From Nitrospirota bacterium (GTDB taxonomy: Bacteria; Nitrospirota; JACRHJ01): 64,000 nt of DNA. Numbering within the stretch: the first letter of the stretch is position 1; every line of letters begins with the position of its first letter. The notes under the pieces are model-generated. The model was not told the DNA's origin. It worked only from the letters and a program-made list of their open reading frames with translations, and did not search any database. The translations under genes and the position numbers were made by a program. Shown one piece after another: positions 22,645-30,339 of the stretch. The stretch covers positions 38,487 to 102,486 of the forward strand of contig JAJYHX010000006.1 in NCBI GenBank assembly GCA_021784575.1, in the 5' to 3' direction.

Positions 22645-24075
22645 GTGAATAATAATTTTTCGGAGAGAATGCTCTCCCCGAGAACGGGACAAAAGAGTAA
22701 CGGGGTTTCGGAGGCGTTATTGGAGAATTTTCTGCGTGACGTGGAGGACGCGCTTGGGAATGCGGAGGCGCCGTCTTCCTCCGAGCTCGACGACATACTC
22801 TCCCTCGCGGGAGAGCTTAAAGGGCTTCCGCTTTCCGACGCGGCGAGGCTTCTCATGGCCGGGGGCGAAGACGCCCTCCGTGCCATATGCGATAAGGCGG
22901 CGGAGGTAAAATCCGCCGTGTTCGGCCCGCGGGTTGTGTTGTTCGCCCCGCTTTATCTCTCCAATTACTGCTCGAACGACTGCCTGTATTGCGGGTTCAG
23001 GAAATCGAACGCCATCGCCCGCAGGAAGGCGCTCTCGCCCGACGAGGCCGTGGAGCAGGCGAAGATTCTCTCACGTCTCGGCTTCAAGAGGATTATACTT
23101 GTCGCGGGCGAGCACCCGCGTTACTCCGGCGTGGATTACCTGATAAAGACCGCAAAGGAGATATATTCCCGCACCGACGTGCGGATACTGCACGTAAACT
23201 CCGCGCCGGTCTCCGTGGAGGACTTCAGGAGGCTCAAGTCCGCGGGCTACGGCGTCTACCAGTGCTTCCAGGAGACCTACCACAAAGACAGCTACAAGGT
23301 CCTTCACCCGACCGGGAAGAAGTCCGACTTCCTATACCGGCTTTCCGTTATGGACAGGGCGCTTGAAGCCGGTTTCGGGGACGTTGGCATAGGCCCGCTG
23401 CTGGGGCTTTACGATTACCGCTACGACGCCCTTGCCGCGATTGCGCACTCGAAGCGCCTTGAGGCGAAATTCGGCGCCTGCGCGCATACCATCTCCGTGC
23501 CGCGCCTGAGGCCCGCCGAGGGCGCGGAGGTGAAGGACGCGCCGTATCCCGTGAGCGACGGGGATTTCAGGAAGATTGTCGCGGTCTACAGGCTTTCCGT
23601 CCCGCAGGCGGGCGTGGTGGTCTCCACGCGCGAGCCGGCGAAGCTCCGCGAGCAGTGCCTCATGTGCGGCGCGTCGCAGATTTCCGCAGGGTCGTCCACC
23701 GAGCCTGGCGGTTACGACGGGCGGGAGAAAAGCACGTCGCAGTTCTATCTTGGCGACATAAGGCCGCTGCCGGAGATGGCGCGGGTGATAGCCGAAATGG
23801 GGCTTCTGCCGTCGCTCTGCACGGCGTGCTACAGGAGCGGGCGGCAGGGGAGCAATTACCTGCGCGCCGCCCGGTCGGGGAATCTGGACGAACTCTGCAC
23901 GGCGAACGCGCTTCTCTCCCTGAAGGAATATCTGCTCGACGCAAGACCCGAAGGACGGGAGATTATGGAAGCTTCCCTGAACCGCTTCCTGGATGAATTC
24001 AAAGGCCCGCTAAAGGAAGACCTGAAACGCAGGATGGAAATGATAGCAAACGGCGAAAGGGATATTCATTACTAA
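22645..24075 (+). CDS. HydG-family radical SAM enzyme (tyrosine lyase type)
   Basis: 476 aa (468 if the ATG at 22669 with GGAG upstream is used). Radical-SAM motif C109-S-N-D-C113-L-Y-C116. The C-terminus carries C392-T-A-C395 and C418, exactly the CX2CX22C motif that holds the second Fe-S cluster in HydG; ThiH lacks it. H-T-I-S-V-P-R-L-R-P, S-A-G-S, F-Q-E-T-Y-H and D-V-G-I-G are also HydG-like. HydG makes the CO and cyanide ligands of the [FeFe]-hydrogenase H-cluster from tyrosine. No hydE, hydF or hydrogenase is in the window, and the neighbour is a ThiF-like gene, so a ThiH-like role in thiazole formation cannot be excluded. Confidence 0.85.
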   Translation: MNNNFSERMLSPRTGQKSNGVSEALLENFLRDVEDALGNAEAPSSSELDDILSLAGELKGLPLSDAARLLMAGGEDALRAICDKAAEVKSAVFGPRVVLFAPLYLSNYCSNDCLYCGFRKSNAIARRKALSPDEAVEQAKILSRLGFKRIILVAGEHPRYSGVDYLIKTAKEIYSRTDVRILHVNSAPVSVEDFRRLKSAGYGVYQCFQETYHKDSYKVLHPTGKKSDFLYRLSVMDRALEAGFGDVGIGPLLGLYDYRYDALAAIAHSKRLEAKFGACAHTISVPRLRPAEGAEVKDAPYPVSDGDFRKIVAVYRLSVPQAGVVVSTREPAKLREQCLMCGASQISAGSSTEPGGYDGREKSTSQFYLGDIRPLPEMARVIAEMGLLPSLCTACYRSGRQGSNYLRAARSGNLDELCTANALLSLKEYLLDARPEGREIMEASLNRFLDEFKGPLKEDLKRRMEMIANGERDIHY

Positions 24076-24080
24076 TTTCC

Positions 24081-24109
24081 TTGTGTTGCCCCGCTCCCTT
24101 TGATAAAAT
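24081..24109 (+). promoter_or_regulatory. Promoter of HAD gene, predicted leaderless
   Basis: TTGTGT (24081-24086), 17 bp, TAAAAT (24104-24109). The expected start site is the A of the ATG at 24116 itself. Confidence 0.55.
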
Positions 24110-24115
24110 TCCCGC

Positions 24116-24799
24116 ATGTTCCCGAAGAACCTCATAATCGACTGCGACGACACGCTCTGGGAAAACAACCGCTTCTTTCTGGACGCGCACGAGAGGTTCG
24201 TGTCCCTGATGGAGGCGCGCGGCTATTCCCGCGAGCGGGCGAACAGCCTGCTCCTCCGGCTTGAGATGGAGAACGTGTCGCGCTACGGCTACGGGGCGAG
24301 GAGCCAGGCGATGTCCATGGCGGACGTCTACCGTCTGCTGGAGCCGGAGCCGGACGAAGCGGTCTTGCGGACAATCGATAAAATAGGCGAGAGCGTCTTC
24401 CATCACCCCGTGTGCCTGCTTCCCGGCGTCGAGGAGACGGTGCCGAAGCTCGCCGGCCGGTATACGATGGTTATGTACACGAAGGGCAACCCGGAAGAGC
24501 AGCTCGGGAAAATTGAAAAATCCCCGCTTCGGGAGTATTTCCACCATGTCCGGGTCGTGCCGGAAAAGGACCGGCGCGCCTTCCGGGGCGTATTGGACGA
24601 ACTGGGGCTGCTGCCCGACGAGACATGGATGATTGGAGATTCGCCCCGCTCGGACATCATCCCGGCCGTGGAAAACGGCGTCCGCTCCGTCTTCATCCCG
24701 TTTTCCATGACCTGGCAGCACGAGCACACCACCCTCCCTCCCTCGGAACATATCATAACCGTCGAACATTTCGGAAACCTGGAAGCCCTCCTGCTATAA
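24116..24799 (+). CDS. HAD-superfamily hydrolase (phosphatase)
   Basis: 227 aa. Motif I is D9-C-D11-D-T-L-W (nucleophile D9, acid/base D11), motif II the T in Y-T-K-G-N, motif III a lysine before E-Y-F, and motif IV G-D-S-P-R-S-D. A helical cap lies between motifs I and II. Such enzymes dephosphorylate small metabolites; the substrate is not apparent. The stop overlaps the histidine-kinase ATG by one base (TAATG), so the two are co-expressed. Confidence 0.88.
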   Translation: MFPKNLIIDCDDTLWENNRFFLDAHERFVSLMEARGYSRERANSLLLRLEMENVSRYGYGARSQAMSMADVYRLLEPEPDEAVLRTIDKIGESVFHHPVCLLPGVEETVPKLAGRYTMVMYTKGNPEEQLGKIEKSPLREYFHHVRVVPEKDRRAFRGVLDELGLLPDETWMIGDSPRSDIIPAVENGVRSVFIPFSMTWQHEHTTLPPSEHIITVEHFGNLEALLL

Positions 24800-25989
24800 T
24801 GCCGAAACCCCGGAAACCCCAGAACACGCAAGGCCGGCCGGCCATGCCCGAAGCGGCCCCAGCCGCCGGTCGACCGGCTTCAGCCCTCCCGGAGACGGGA
24901 AGCGCGGAGTATTACGAGGAAATCCTGTATGCGATCCCGGAAGGGGTAATGGTATTCGACGGCGGTTTGAGGCTCGTTAGCGCGAACCGCTCCGCGCACG
25001 AGCTCGCCATGCCCTCGTCCGAGGCAATCGGCAGAACTGCCGGCGAAGCCTTCGACAGGGGCAACCGGGGACTGGCCGAGCTTGTCTCGCGCACGCTCGC
25101 CTCGGGCAGGCCGCATACGGGCTATACGACGGAGTTTATAAGGCCGGACGCGACGGGCATCCCCGTGGAGGCGTCCGCCTCGCCAATCGAGGGGCCGGAC
25201 GGGCAGACGCTCGGTGTCGCGCTCTCGCTCCGGGAGGCGTCGCGCCTCAGGGAACTCGAAGAAGCCATCAAGAAATCCGAGCGGCTGGCGTATCTCGGCA
25301 CCATGGCGGCGTCCGTCGCGCACGAGCTGAGGAACCCTCTTGGCGGCATCAAGGGCGCCTCACAGCTTCTCATGGAGGAGATAAAGGGCCTTCCGGTTGA
25401 AGAGTCTCTCTCCGAATACCTGGGCGTTATCATAAAGCAGGTGGACAGGCTCACGGGGATACTTGAGTCGCTCCGGGGCCTCTCGCGGCCCGGGCTTCCA
25501 AAGACCGCCAAGCTGAACCTGCACAGCATCCTCGACGAATCCCTGATGCTTATGGCCCCCGACATAAAAAAACTCAAGCTCAAGATAAAACGTGAGTACG
25601 ACCCCTCCGTCCCGGATATAGAAGGGGACGAGTCGAGCCTCCAGGGGGTGTTCCTGAACCTGATAAAGAACGCCGCAGAGGCCATGTCCCAGGGCGGCGC
25701 GCTGACGCTCAGGACGGGCATCCCGTCGGACTTCCTGTATTCCACCATCAAGACCGAAAAGGGCAAGAAGACCATGCTCGCCGTCACCGTCTCCGACACA
25801 GGGTGCGGCATAGAGCCGGGCGCGCTGAAGGACATATTCAACCCTTTCTATTCCTCCAAGGGCGGCGGGCTTGGCCTGGGCCTCGCGCTGGCGCTGAAGA
25901 CCATCGAGGAGCACGGCGGGACGATAAAGGTCGAGAGCGAACCCGGCAGGGGCACGGCCTTCACGGTCTACCTGCCGGTGTACAGGTAG
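24799..25989 (+). CDS. PAS-domain sensor histidine kinase, NtrB-like
   Basis: 396 aa, no membrane helix, so cytoplasmic. A short Pro/Ala-rich N-terminus (containing A-A-G-R-P-A from the palindrome at 24865-24881), a PAS domain (about 36-148), HisKA with H175 in V-A-H-E-L-R-N-P, and an HATPase domain with N-L-I-K-N-A-A-E-A, D-T-G-C-G-I and G-L-G-L-G-L-A-L-A. This layout is that of NtrB/AtoS kinases. No response regulator is adjacent. It is translationally coupled to the HAD phosphatase; another ATG at 24844 could also serve as start. Confidence 0.92.
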   Translation: MPKPRKPQNTQGRPAMPEAAPAAGRPASALPETGSAEYYEEILYAIPEGVMVFDGGLRLVSANRSAHELAMPSSEAIGRTAGEAFDRGNRGLAELVSRTLASGRPHTGYTTEFIRPDATGIPVEASASPIEGPDGQTLGVALSLREASRLRELEEAIKKSERLAYLGTMAASVAHELRNPLGGIKGASQLLMEEIKGLPVEESLSEYLGVIIKQVDRLTGILESLRGLSRPGLPKTAKLNLHSILDESLMLMAPDIKKLKLKIKREYDPSVPDIEGDESSLQGVFLNLIKNAAEAMSQGGALTLRTGIPSDFLYSTIKTEKGKKTMLAVTVSDTGCGIEPGALKDIFNPFYSSKGGGLGLGLALALKTIEEHGGTIKVESEPGRGTAFTVYLPVYR

Positions 25990-26162
25990 CCTTTGGCGTC
26001 ATGCTGAGGCAACGCCGAAGAATGGGAGTTGACCATGACTATGATAACCCCAAAAACCATCCCCGCCGGGGCGTGTGAAATCAACGCCCTGAAGGCCGGG
26101 AGCGGGAGAGGCTGAGGGCCAGAAGAAGCTCCGTTCTCATAAGCCTGTAGATAGGCGGATAA

Positions 26163-27242
26163 TCATTTCCCGGGCGCGTCCCCTTTCTGCTCAAGGAAGG
26201 GGCGGCATCTGGCCGCGAGGTCCTTCAGCTCCTCCTTGACCTCAAGTATGCGCATCTCCCTGCCGACGGAGAACCTGGAAAAGCGCTCAAGGTCGTCCAC
26301 CTTCTGCCTGAGCTCTTCGTAGAGCATGGCGTTCTCTATGACAATCCCGACATACCCGCCTATCGTCATAAGCGTGTTTATCTGGCGCTGGTCTATGCCG
26401 TCGTAATTCCTTGAGCCGACGGCGAGCGCCCCGACGACCTTGCCCTTTGCCGTAAGCGGTATGGCAGTCCAGGCCTGCATACCGTCTTTTTTGAGTCCCG
26501 CTTCTATCCTGCCAGTTTTTTCGGACATGCGCTCCTGCGCGAAGAACATCCTGCCTTCCATAAGCTCTCTCTTTATCCACGGCTCCCGGGCGCTTCTGAG
26601 CGACGCTTTTTTGAGGACCGTCTCCGACAGCCCGTCGCTCACCTGCAGGGTCATGTCGTCTCCCTTCAGGAGATAAACCGCCAGGAAATCCGCCCGGACA
26701 AGCTCCTTCACCTCCCTTATCGTCGCCGACATCACCTTGCCCATCTCAAGCGACCTGCCAATCTCCACGGCGATCTTGTACAGGGCGGTAAGCTCCCGGT
26801 TCTTCTGGAATATCTCCTCGGCGTCGCGCTCCATCTGTTTGGAAGACTCCCTGAGCATCGTCATCGACTGCTCAAGCTCCTTCTTGGCCTCGGCAAGCGT
26901 GCCGAACCGCTCGCTGACGTATTCCAGGTCCCGGTAAAGGAACGCGAGTATGCCGATGACGACGAACGTGAGCGTGTTGATCGCGCCGGTGATTGGCCGG
27001 ATAAACCTCCATGCCCTGCCGTAACCCATAGCCGCGAGGACATGCTGAATAATATGCGCGAAGGAATGCGAAAGGGCGAAGACCGAAAGGGCCACGATTT
27101 GCCAGGACAGGTACATCCACAAGGGCACGTGCGGCCTGAGCGCCCGTATCCTGCCCACCTCCGAGAGCATGTAAGCGGATATTCCCACGAGCAGGAGGTT
27201 GGCGACTATGTCTATCGTCCATACGGGTTCGAGGCTCGTCAT
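26163..27242 (-). CDS. Membrane-anchored GAF-domain sensor protein
   Basis: 359 aa. Start at 27242 overlaps the stop of the upstream membrane gene (ATGA) and has GGAGAAAG upstream. Three N-terminal membrane helices (about 10-30, 42-65, 85-105), a coiled coil (115-165: AKKELEQSMTMLRESSKQME), then a GAF domain (about 170-315) and a short C-terminal helix. No kinase, cyclase or phosphodiesterase output domain is present, so it may work through a partner. Histidines in the membrane part (A-L-S-H-S-F-A-H-I-I-Q-H) could bind heme; this is speculative. Confidence 0.75.
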   Translation of the reverse strand: MTSLEPVWTIDIVANLLLVGISAYMLSEVGRIRALRPHVPLWMYLSWQIVALSVFALSHSFAHIIQHVLAAMGYGRAWRFIRPITGAINTLTFVVIGILAFLYRDLEYVSERFGTLAEAKKELEQSMTMLRESSKQMERDAEEIFQKNRELTALYKIAVEIGRSLEMGKVMSATIREVKELVRADFLAVYLLKGDDMTLQVSDGLSETVLKKASLRSAREPWIKRELMEGRMFFAQERMSEKTGRIEAGLKKDGMQAWTAIPLTAKGKVVGALAVGSRNYDGIDQRQINTLMTIGGYVGIVIENAMLYEELRQKVDDLERFSRFSVGREMRILEVKEELKDLAARCRPFLEQKGDAPGK

Positions 27243-27700
27243 TCTTTCTCCCGTTTCAGTTCCGTCTCCAGACGCCTCAGCCCCAGGGCCATGAAAAGGA
27301 AGGCCGGGACAAGGAAGAAATACTCTATCAGGCGGGTAACGTAATAAAGCTCCGTCTTCAGGTTTTCCACGACCATCCAGGAGCCTCTGAAATAATACTC
27401 CTTCGGCGTCATCAGCTTTCCCGTGAAGTGCGTAATCAGGACGTCCACGTTCCACAGCAGAAAGAAGAGCGCGGCGAGACGGATGAGCTTCCACCCGGAG
27501 AGCCTGAGCGAGGGTTTGCCCAGGACGGCGAAGAGATAGACCATTGAGCCTACAAGGAAGAAGTGTGCGATTATGTGGGCGTCGAAGCCCTCGTTGCCGG
27601 AGTGCTGCTGCACCGCCCAGGCGCTCCCGGCGTCCGCCAGGACGAAGGCGATGATCGCGGCCGACTTGAGGAAGACAGGTTTCAATGCTTGCGGAACCAT
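27239..27700 (-). CDS. Small integral membrane protein, partner of GAF sensor
   Basis: 153 aa, four predicted membrane helices (a possible signal-like first helix at 10-28). Histidines sit near helix ends (D-A-H-I-I-A-H-F-F and L-I-T-H-F). I do not recognise the family. It is cotranslated with the GAF-domain sensor, suggesting a two-gene sensory unit. It has TATAAT at 27715-27710, ten bases from its start codon, and no Shine-Dalgarno sequence, so it may be translated from a leaderless mRNA. Confidence 0.7.
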   Translation of the reverse strand: MVPQALKPVFLKSAAIIAFVLADAGSAWAVQQHSGNEGFDAHIIAHFFLVGSMVYLFAVLGKPSLRLSGWKLIRLAALFFLLWNVDVLITHFTGKLMTPKEYYFRGSWMVVENLKTELYYVTRLIEYFFLVPAFLFMALGLRRLETELKREKE

Positions 27701-27831
27701 GACAATAATATTATAATCTATTTTTCATTTATTTTTAAACTAATTAAACAAATTTAATTCTTCTGGACTCCCGGACTCTTACCAGTTATAATTCCTGATA
27801 TGAAAACTCTACGTTATCCCGGAAAAAACCC

Positions 27832-27860
27832 TTGACATTAAGTGCGCGTTTTTATAGCAT
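27832..27860 (+). promoter_or_regulatory. Promoter of the HdrBC-glutamate synthase operon
   Basis: TTGACA (27832-27837), 17 bp, TAGCAT (27855-27860), followed by AAAGGAG and the ATG at 27889. Confidence 0.65.
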
Positions 27861-27888
27861 CAATATCCGCCTCTAAAGGAGTTTTTTT

Positions 27889-29211
27889 ATGCAAAGCTGC
27901 GTTTTTTTCTGGGGCTGCACCATCCCGGCCCGCTTCGCCTTTCAGGAAAAGGCCGCAAGGCTCGCCGCCGGGCGGATGGAAATAGACATTGTAGACCTGG
28001 ACGGTTTCACCTGCTGCCCCGAGAAGGAGCTTATCGGGAGCATGGGAGACGACCTCTGGCTCCTGACGGCGGCCCGGAACCTGGCCCTTGCCGAGGCGAC
28101 GGGTCTACCGCTCGTTACGCCCTGCAACGGCTGTTACGGCACGCTTAAGGGCGCGAAGGCCGAGCTGCACAAGTCCCCCAAACTAATGGCGAAGGTGAAC
28201 GAAGACCTCGCCCGCATAGGCATGAGCTACAAGGGCAAGGTAAAAGTCCTTCACATGCTGGAGCTTTTCCACGACGTAATCTCTCCGGCGAAGATCGCAA
28301 CATACGTAAAAAAGCCCCTCAAGGGCATGAGAATCGGCGTGCATTACGGCTGCCACATGATGCGCCCGGCGAAGGTATTGAACTTCGACGACCCCATCCA
28401 TCCCGTGAAGTTCGACGCCCTTGTCTCCGCGCTCGGAGCGAAGAGCATCGACTACACGACGAAGATGCTCTGCTGCGGCGGGGGGCTAAGCAACGTCGGG
28501 AACGTCTCCGAAGGCCAGGACCTTATGCGCCGGAAGCTCCAGGAGCTTAAAAATCTGGACGCCGACGCCATTACCACAGTCTGCCCGTCTTGCTTCTCGC
28601 AGTACGACACGCAGCAGTTCATGCTCGCGCGCACGGGCGAGAAATACAACCTGCCGGTAATCTCATACCAGGAGCTCCTGGCCCTCGCGATGGGATTCTC
28701 CCCCGAGGAGATCGGCATGGAACTGCACAAAATCGATACCGCCGCATTTATACAGAAGTGGGAGAAGAATTCCGGCTCCCATGCGAAGAAGAAGGAAACC
28801 TTCGACATCGCCTCGATAGAGCGCTGCATAAACTGCGCGGCCTGCACGAACGACTGCCCGGTAACGCTCTCGCTCGAAGGCGTGAACCTGCACTCCATTA
28901 TGAAGAAGGTCGTTACGGGAGACTTGGGCGAGCTTTTAAAGTCCCCGGACATCTGGCGGTGCGTCGAGTGCCATACGTGCGTCGAGCTCTGCCCGCAGTG
29001 CTTCGGCATGGAGAAGGTGTTCCGTCAGCTAAAGCAGATGGCCATTGAGAAGGGTTACGTCCAGCCGGCGACTGCGAAGGCCATGGAGATGTTCAGCGCC
29101 ACCGGGCGCCTTGGCGAGCCGTCGAAGGCCCAGAGGAAGAAGCTTGGCCTCAAGGACGCGCCGAAGACCGGGGCGGAGGAGTGGAAGAAATTGATTGGAG
29201 GAAAAAGGTAA
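27889..29211 (+). CDS. HdrB-HdrC fusion (heterodisulfide-reductase-like protein)
   Basis: 440 aa. Residues 1-280 form an HdrB-like part with two cysteine-rich CCG domains (W-G-C-T-I-P-A-R, F-T-C-C-P, C-N-G-C; then Y-G-C-H-M-M-R-P, M-L-C-C-G-G, C-P-S-C), expected to bind non-cubane Fe-S clusters. Residues 300-390 are HdrC-like with two CxxCxxCxxxCP ferredoxin motifs (CINCAACTNDCP and CVECHTCVELCP). HdrBC parts pass electrons to or from disulfides and bifurcating complexes. No HdrA is present. It is the first gene of an operon with a three-part glutamate synthase, so it may be that enzyme's electron-input module. Ribosome binding site AAAGGAG. Confidence 0.9.
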   Translation: MQSCVFFWGCTIPARFAFQEKAARLAAGRMEIDIVDLDGFTCCPEKELIGSMGDDLWLLTAARNLALAEATGLPLVTPCNGCYGTLKGAKAELHKSPKLMAKVNEDLARIGMSYKGKVKVLHMLELFHDVISPAKIATYVKKPLKGMRIGVHYGCHMMRPAKVLNFDDPIHPVKFDALVSALGAKSIDYTTKMLCCGGGLSNVGNVSEGQDLMRRKLQELKNLDADAITTVCPSCFSQYDTQQFMLARTGEKYNLPVISYQELLALAMGFSPEEIGMELHKIDTAAFIQKWEKNSGSHAKKKETFDIASIERCINCAACTNDCPVTLSLEGVNLHSIMKKVVTGDLGELLKSPDIWRCVECHTCVELCPQCFGMEKVFRQLKQMAIEKGYVQPATAKAMEMFSATGRLGEPSKAQRKKLGLKDAPKTGAEEWKKLIGGKR

Positions 29212-30327
29212 ATGGACCATTGGTGGCAGAAGGACATCTCCGGGTGCGGCCTGTCCGGGATTATAAACTGGGACGGTAAGCGCATCTCCGGCGCGGTAAT
29301 AAAAAAGTCCGTCGCGCTCATGCACGACCGCGGCAACGGCCAGGGCGGCGGGTTCGCGGCCTACGGCATCTATCCTGAGCACAAGGACCACTACGCCCTG
29401 CATATAATGTTCACGGAGGAGCCGGGCAAGCCCACGAGGGACTTCGATGACGCCATGAAGGAAACCGAGGCGTATCTCGACCGCGCCCTCGCCGTGGATT
29501 TGGCCGAGGACATACCCGTCAGGGTTACGGAGAAGGTTCCGTCCCACCCGCTCCTTCGGCGGTATTTTGTCAAGGTGAAGCAGGGAAGCCTCAAGGGCAC
29601 GAACATGACCGAGGACGACTACATCGTCAGCGCGGTCATGCACATAAACGACAAGATAGACAACGCCTTCGTGTTCTCCTCCGGCAGGAACATGGGCGCC
29701 TTCAAGGGCGTCGGCTTCCCGGAGGACATAGCGGACTTCTTCATGCTGGAGAACTACGAGGGCCACACCTGGACGGCCCATAACCGCTTCCCGACGAACA
29801 CGCAGGGCTGGTGGGGCGGCGCGCACCCCTTCACGCTTCTCGACTGGTCCATCGTCCACAACGGCGAAATATCGTCGTACGGAATAAATAAAAGATACCT
29901 CGAGATGTTCGGATACAAGCTCGCGCTCCTTACGGACACGGAGGTCGTGACATACATGTTCGACCTTCTGGTAAGACGGCAGGGCCTGCCCATCTCCGCC
30001 GCGTGCATGGCCGTTGCCGCGCCGTTCTGGAAGGACATCGACAGGATGGAGGAGTCCGAACGCGAGGCCTGCGAGGCGATAAGAATGGTCTACGGCCCGG
30101 CGCTCCTTAACGGCCCGTTCGCGATACTCTTCGGGCACGGGAAAGGGCTTATCGGCATGAACGACAGGATTAAGCTCAGGCCGTTTATCGCCGCCACAAA
30201 GGGCAAGACGGTATACATGGCGAGCGAGGAATCTGCGATACGCGAGATATGCCCCGAGCCGAAAGAGGTCTGGGCGCCCAGGGCCGGACACCCGGTCGTC
30301 GTGGAGATGGGAAAGGGAATCGTATAA
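29212..30327 (+). CDS. Glutamate synthase glutaminase subunit (class II amidotransferase)
   Basis: 371 aa, directly abutting the HdrBC stop. Class II (Ntn) glutamine amidotransferase: the candidate catalytic cysteine is C12 (ISGCGLSGI), so an 11-residue propeptide would have to be removed. Other family marks are H-D-R-G-N-G-Q-G-G-G-F, A-H-N-R-F-P-T-N-T-Q, H-N-G-E-I-S-S and T-D-T-E. It releases ammonia from glutamine. It corresponds to the N-terminal domain of bacterial GltB, here as a stand-alone subunit of the archaeal type. Confidence 0.9.
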   Translation: MDHWWQKDISGCGLSGIINWDGKRISGAVIKKSVALMHDRGNGQGGGFAAYGIYPEHKDHYALHIMFTEEPGKPTRDFDDAMKETEAYLDRALAVDLAEDIPVRVTEKVPSHPLLRRYFVKVKQGSLKGTNMTEDDYIVSAVMHINDKIDNAFVFSSGRNMGAFKGVGFPEDIADFFMLENYEGHTWTAHNRFPTNTQGWWGGAHPFTLLDWSIVHNGEISSYGINKRYLEMFGYKLALLTDTEVVTYMFDLLVRRQGLPISAACMAVAAPFWKDIDRMEESEREACEAIRMVYGPALLNGPFAILFGHGKGLIGMNDRIKLRPFIAATKGKTVYMASEESAIREICPEPKEVWAPRAGHPVVVEMGKGIV

Positions 30328-30339
30328 GGAGGAAGTTCG

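Noticed and set aside
26036..26116. 26-codon ORF after the histidine kinase
   Set aside because: Too short, weak start context and inside a spacer between convergent genes. No evidence it is translated.
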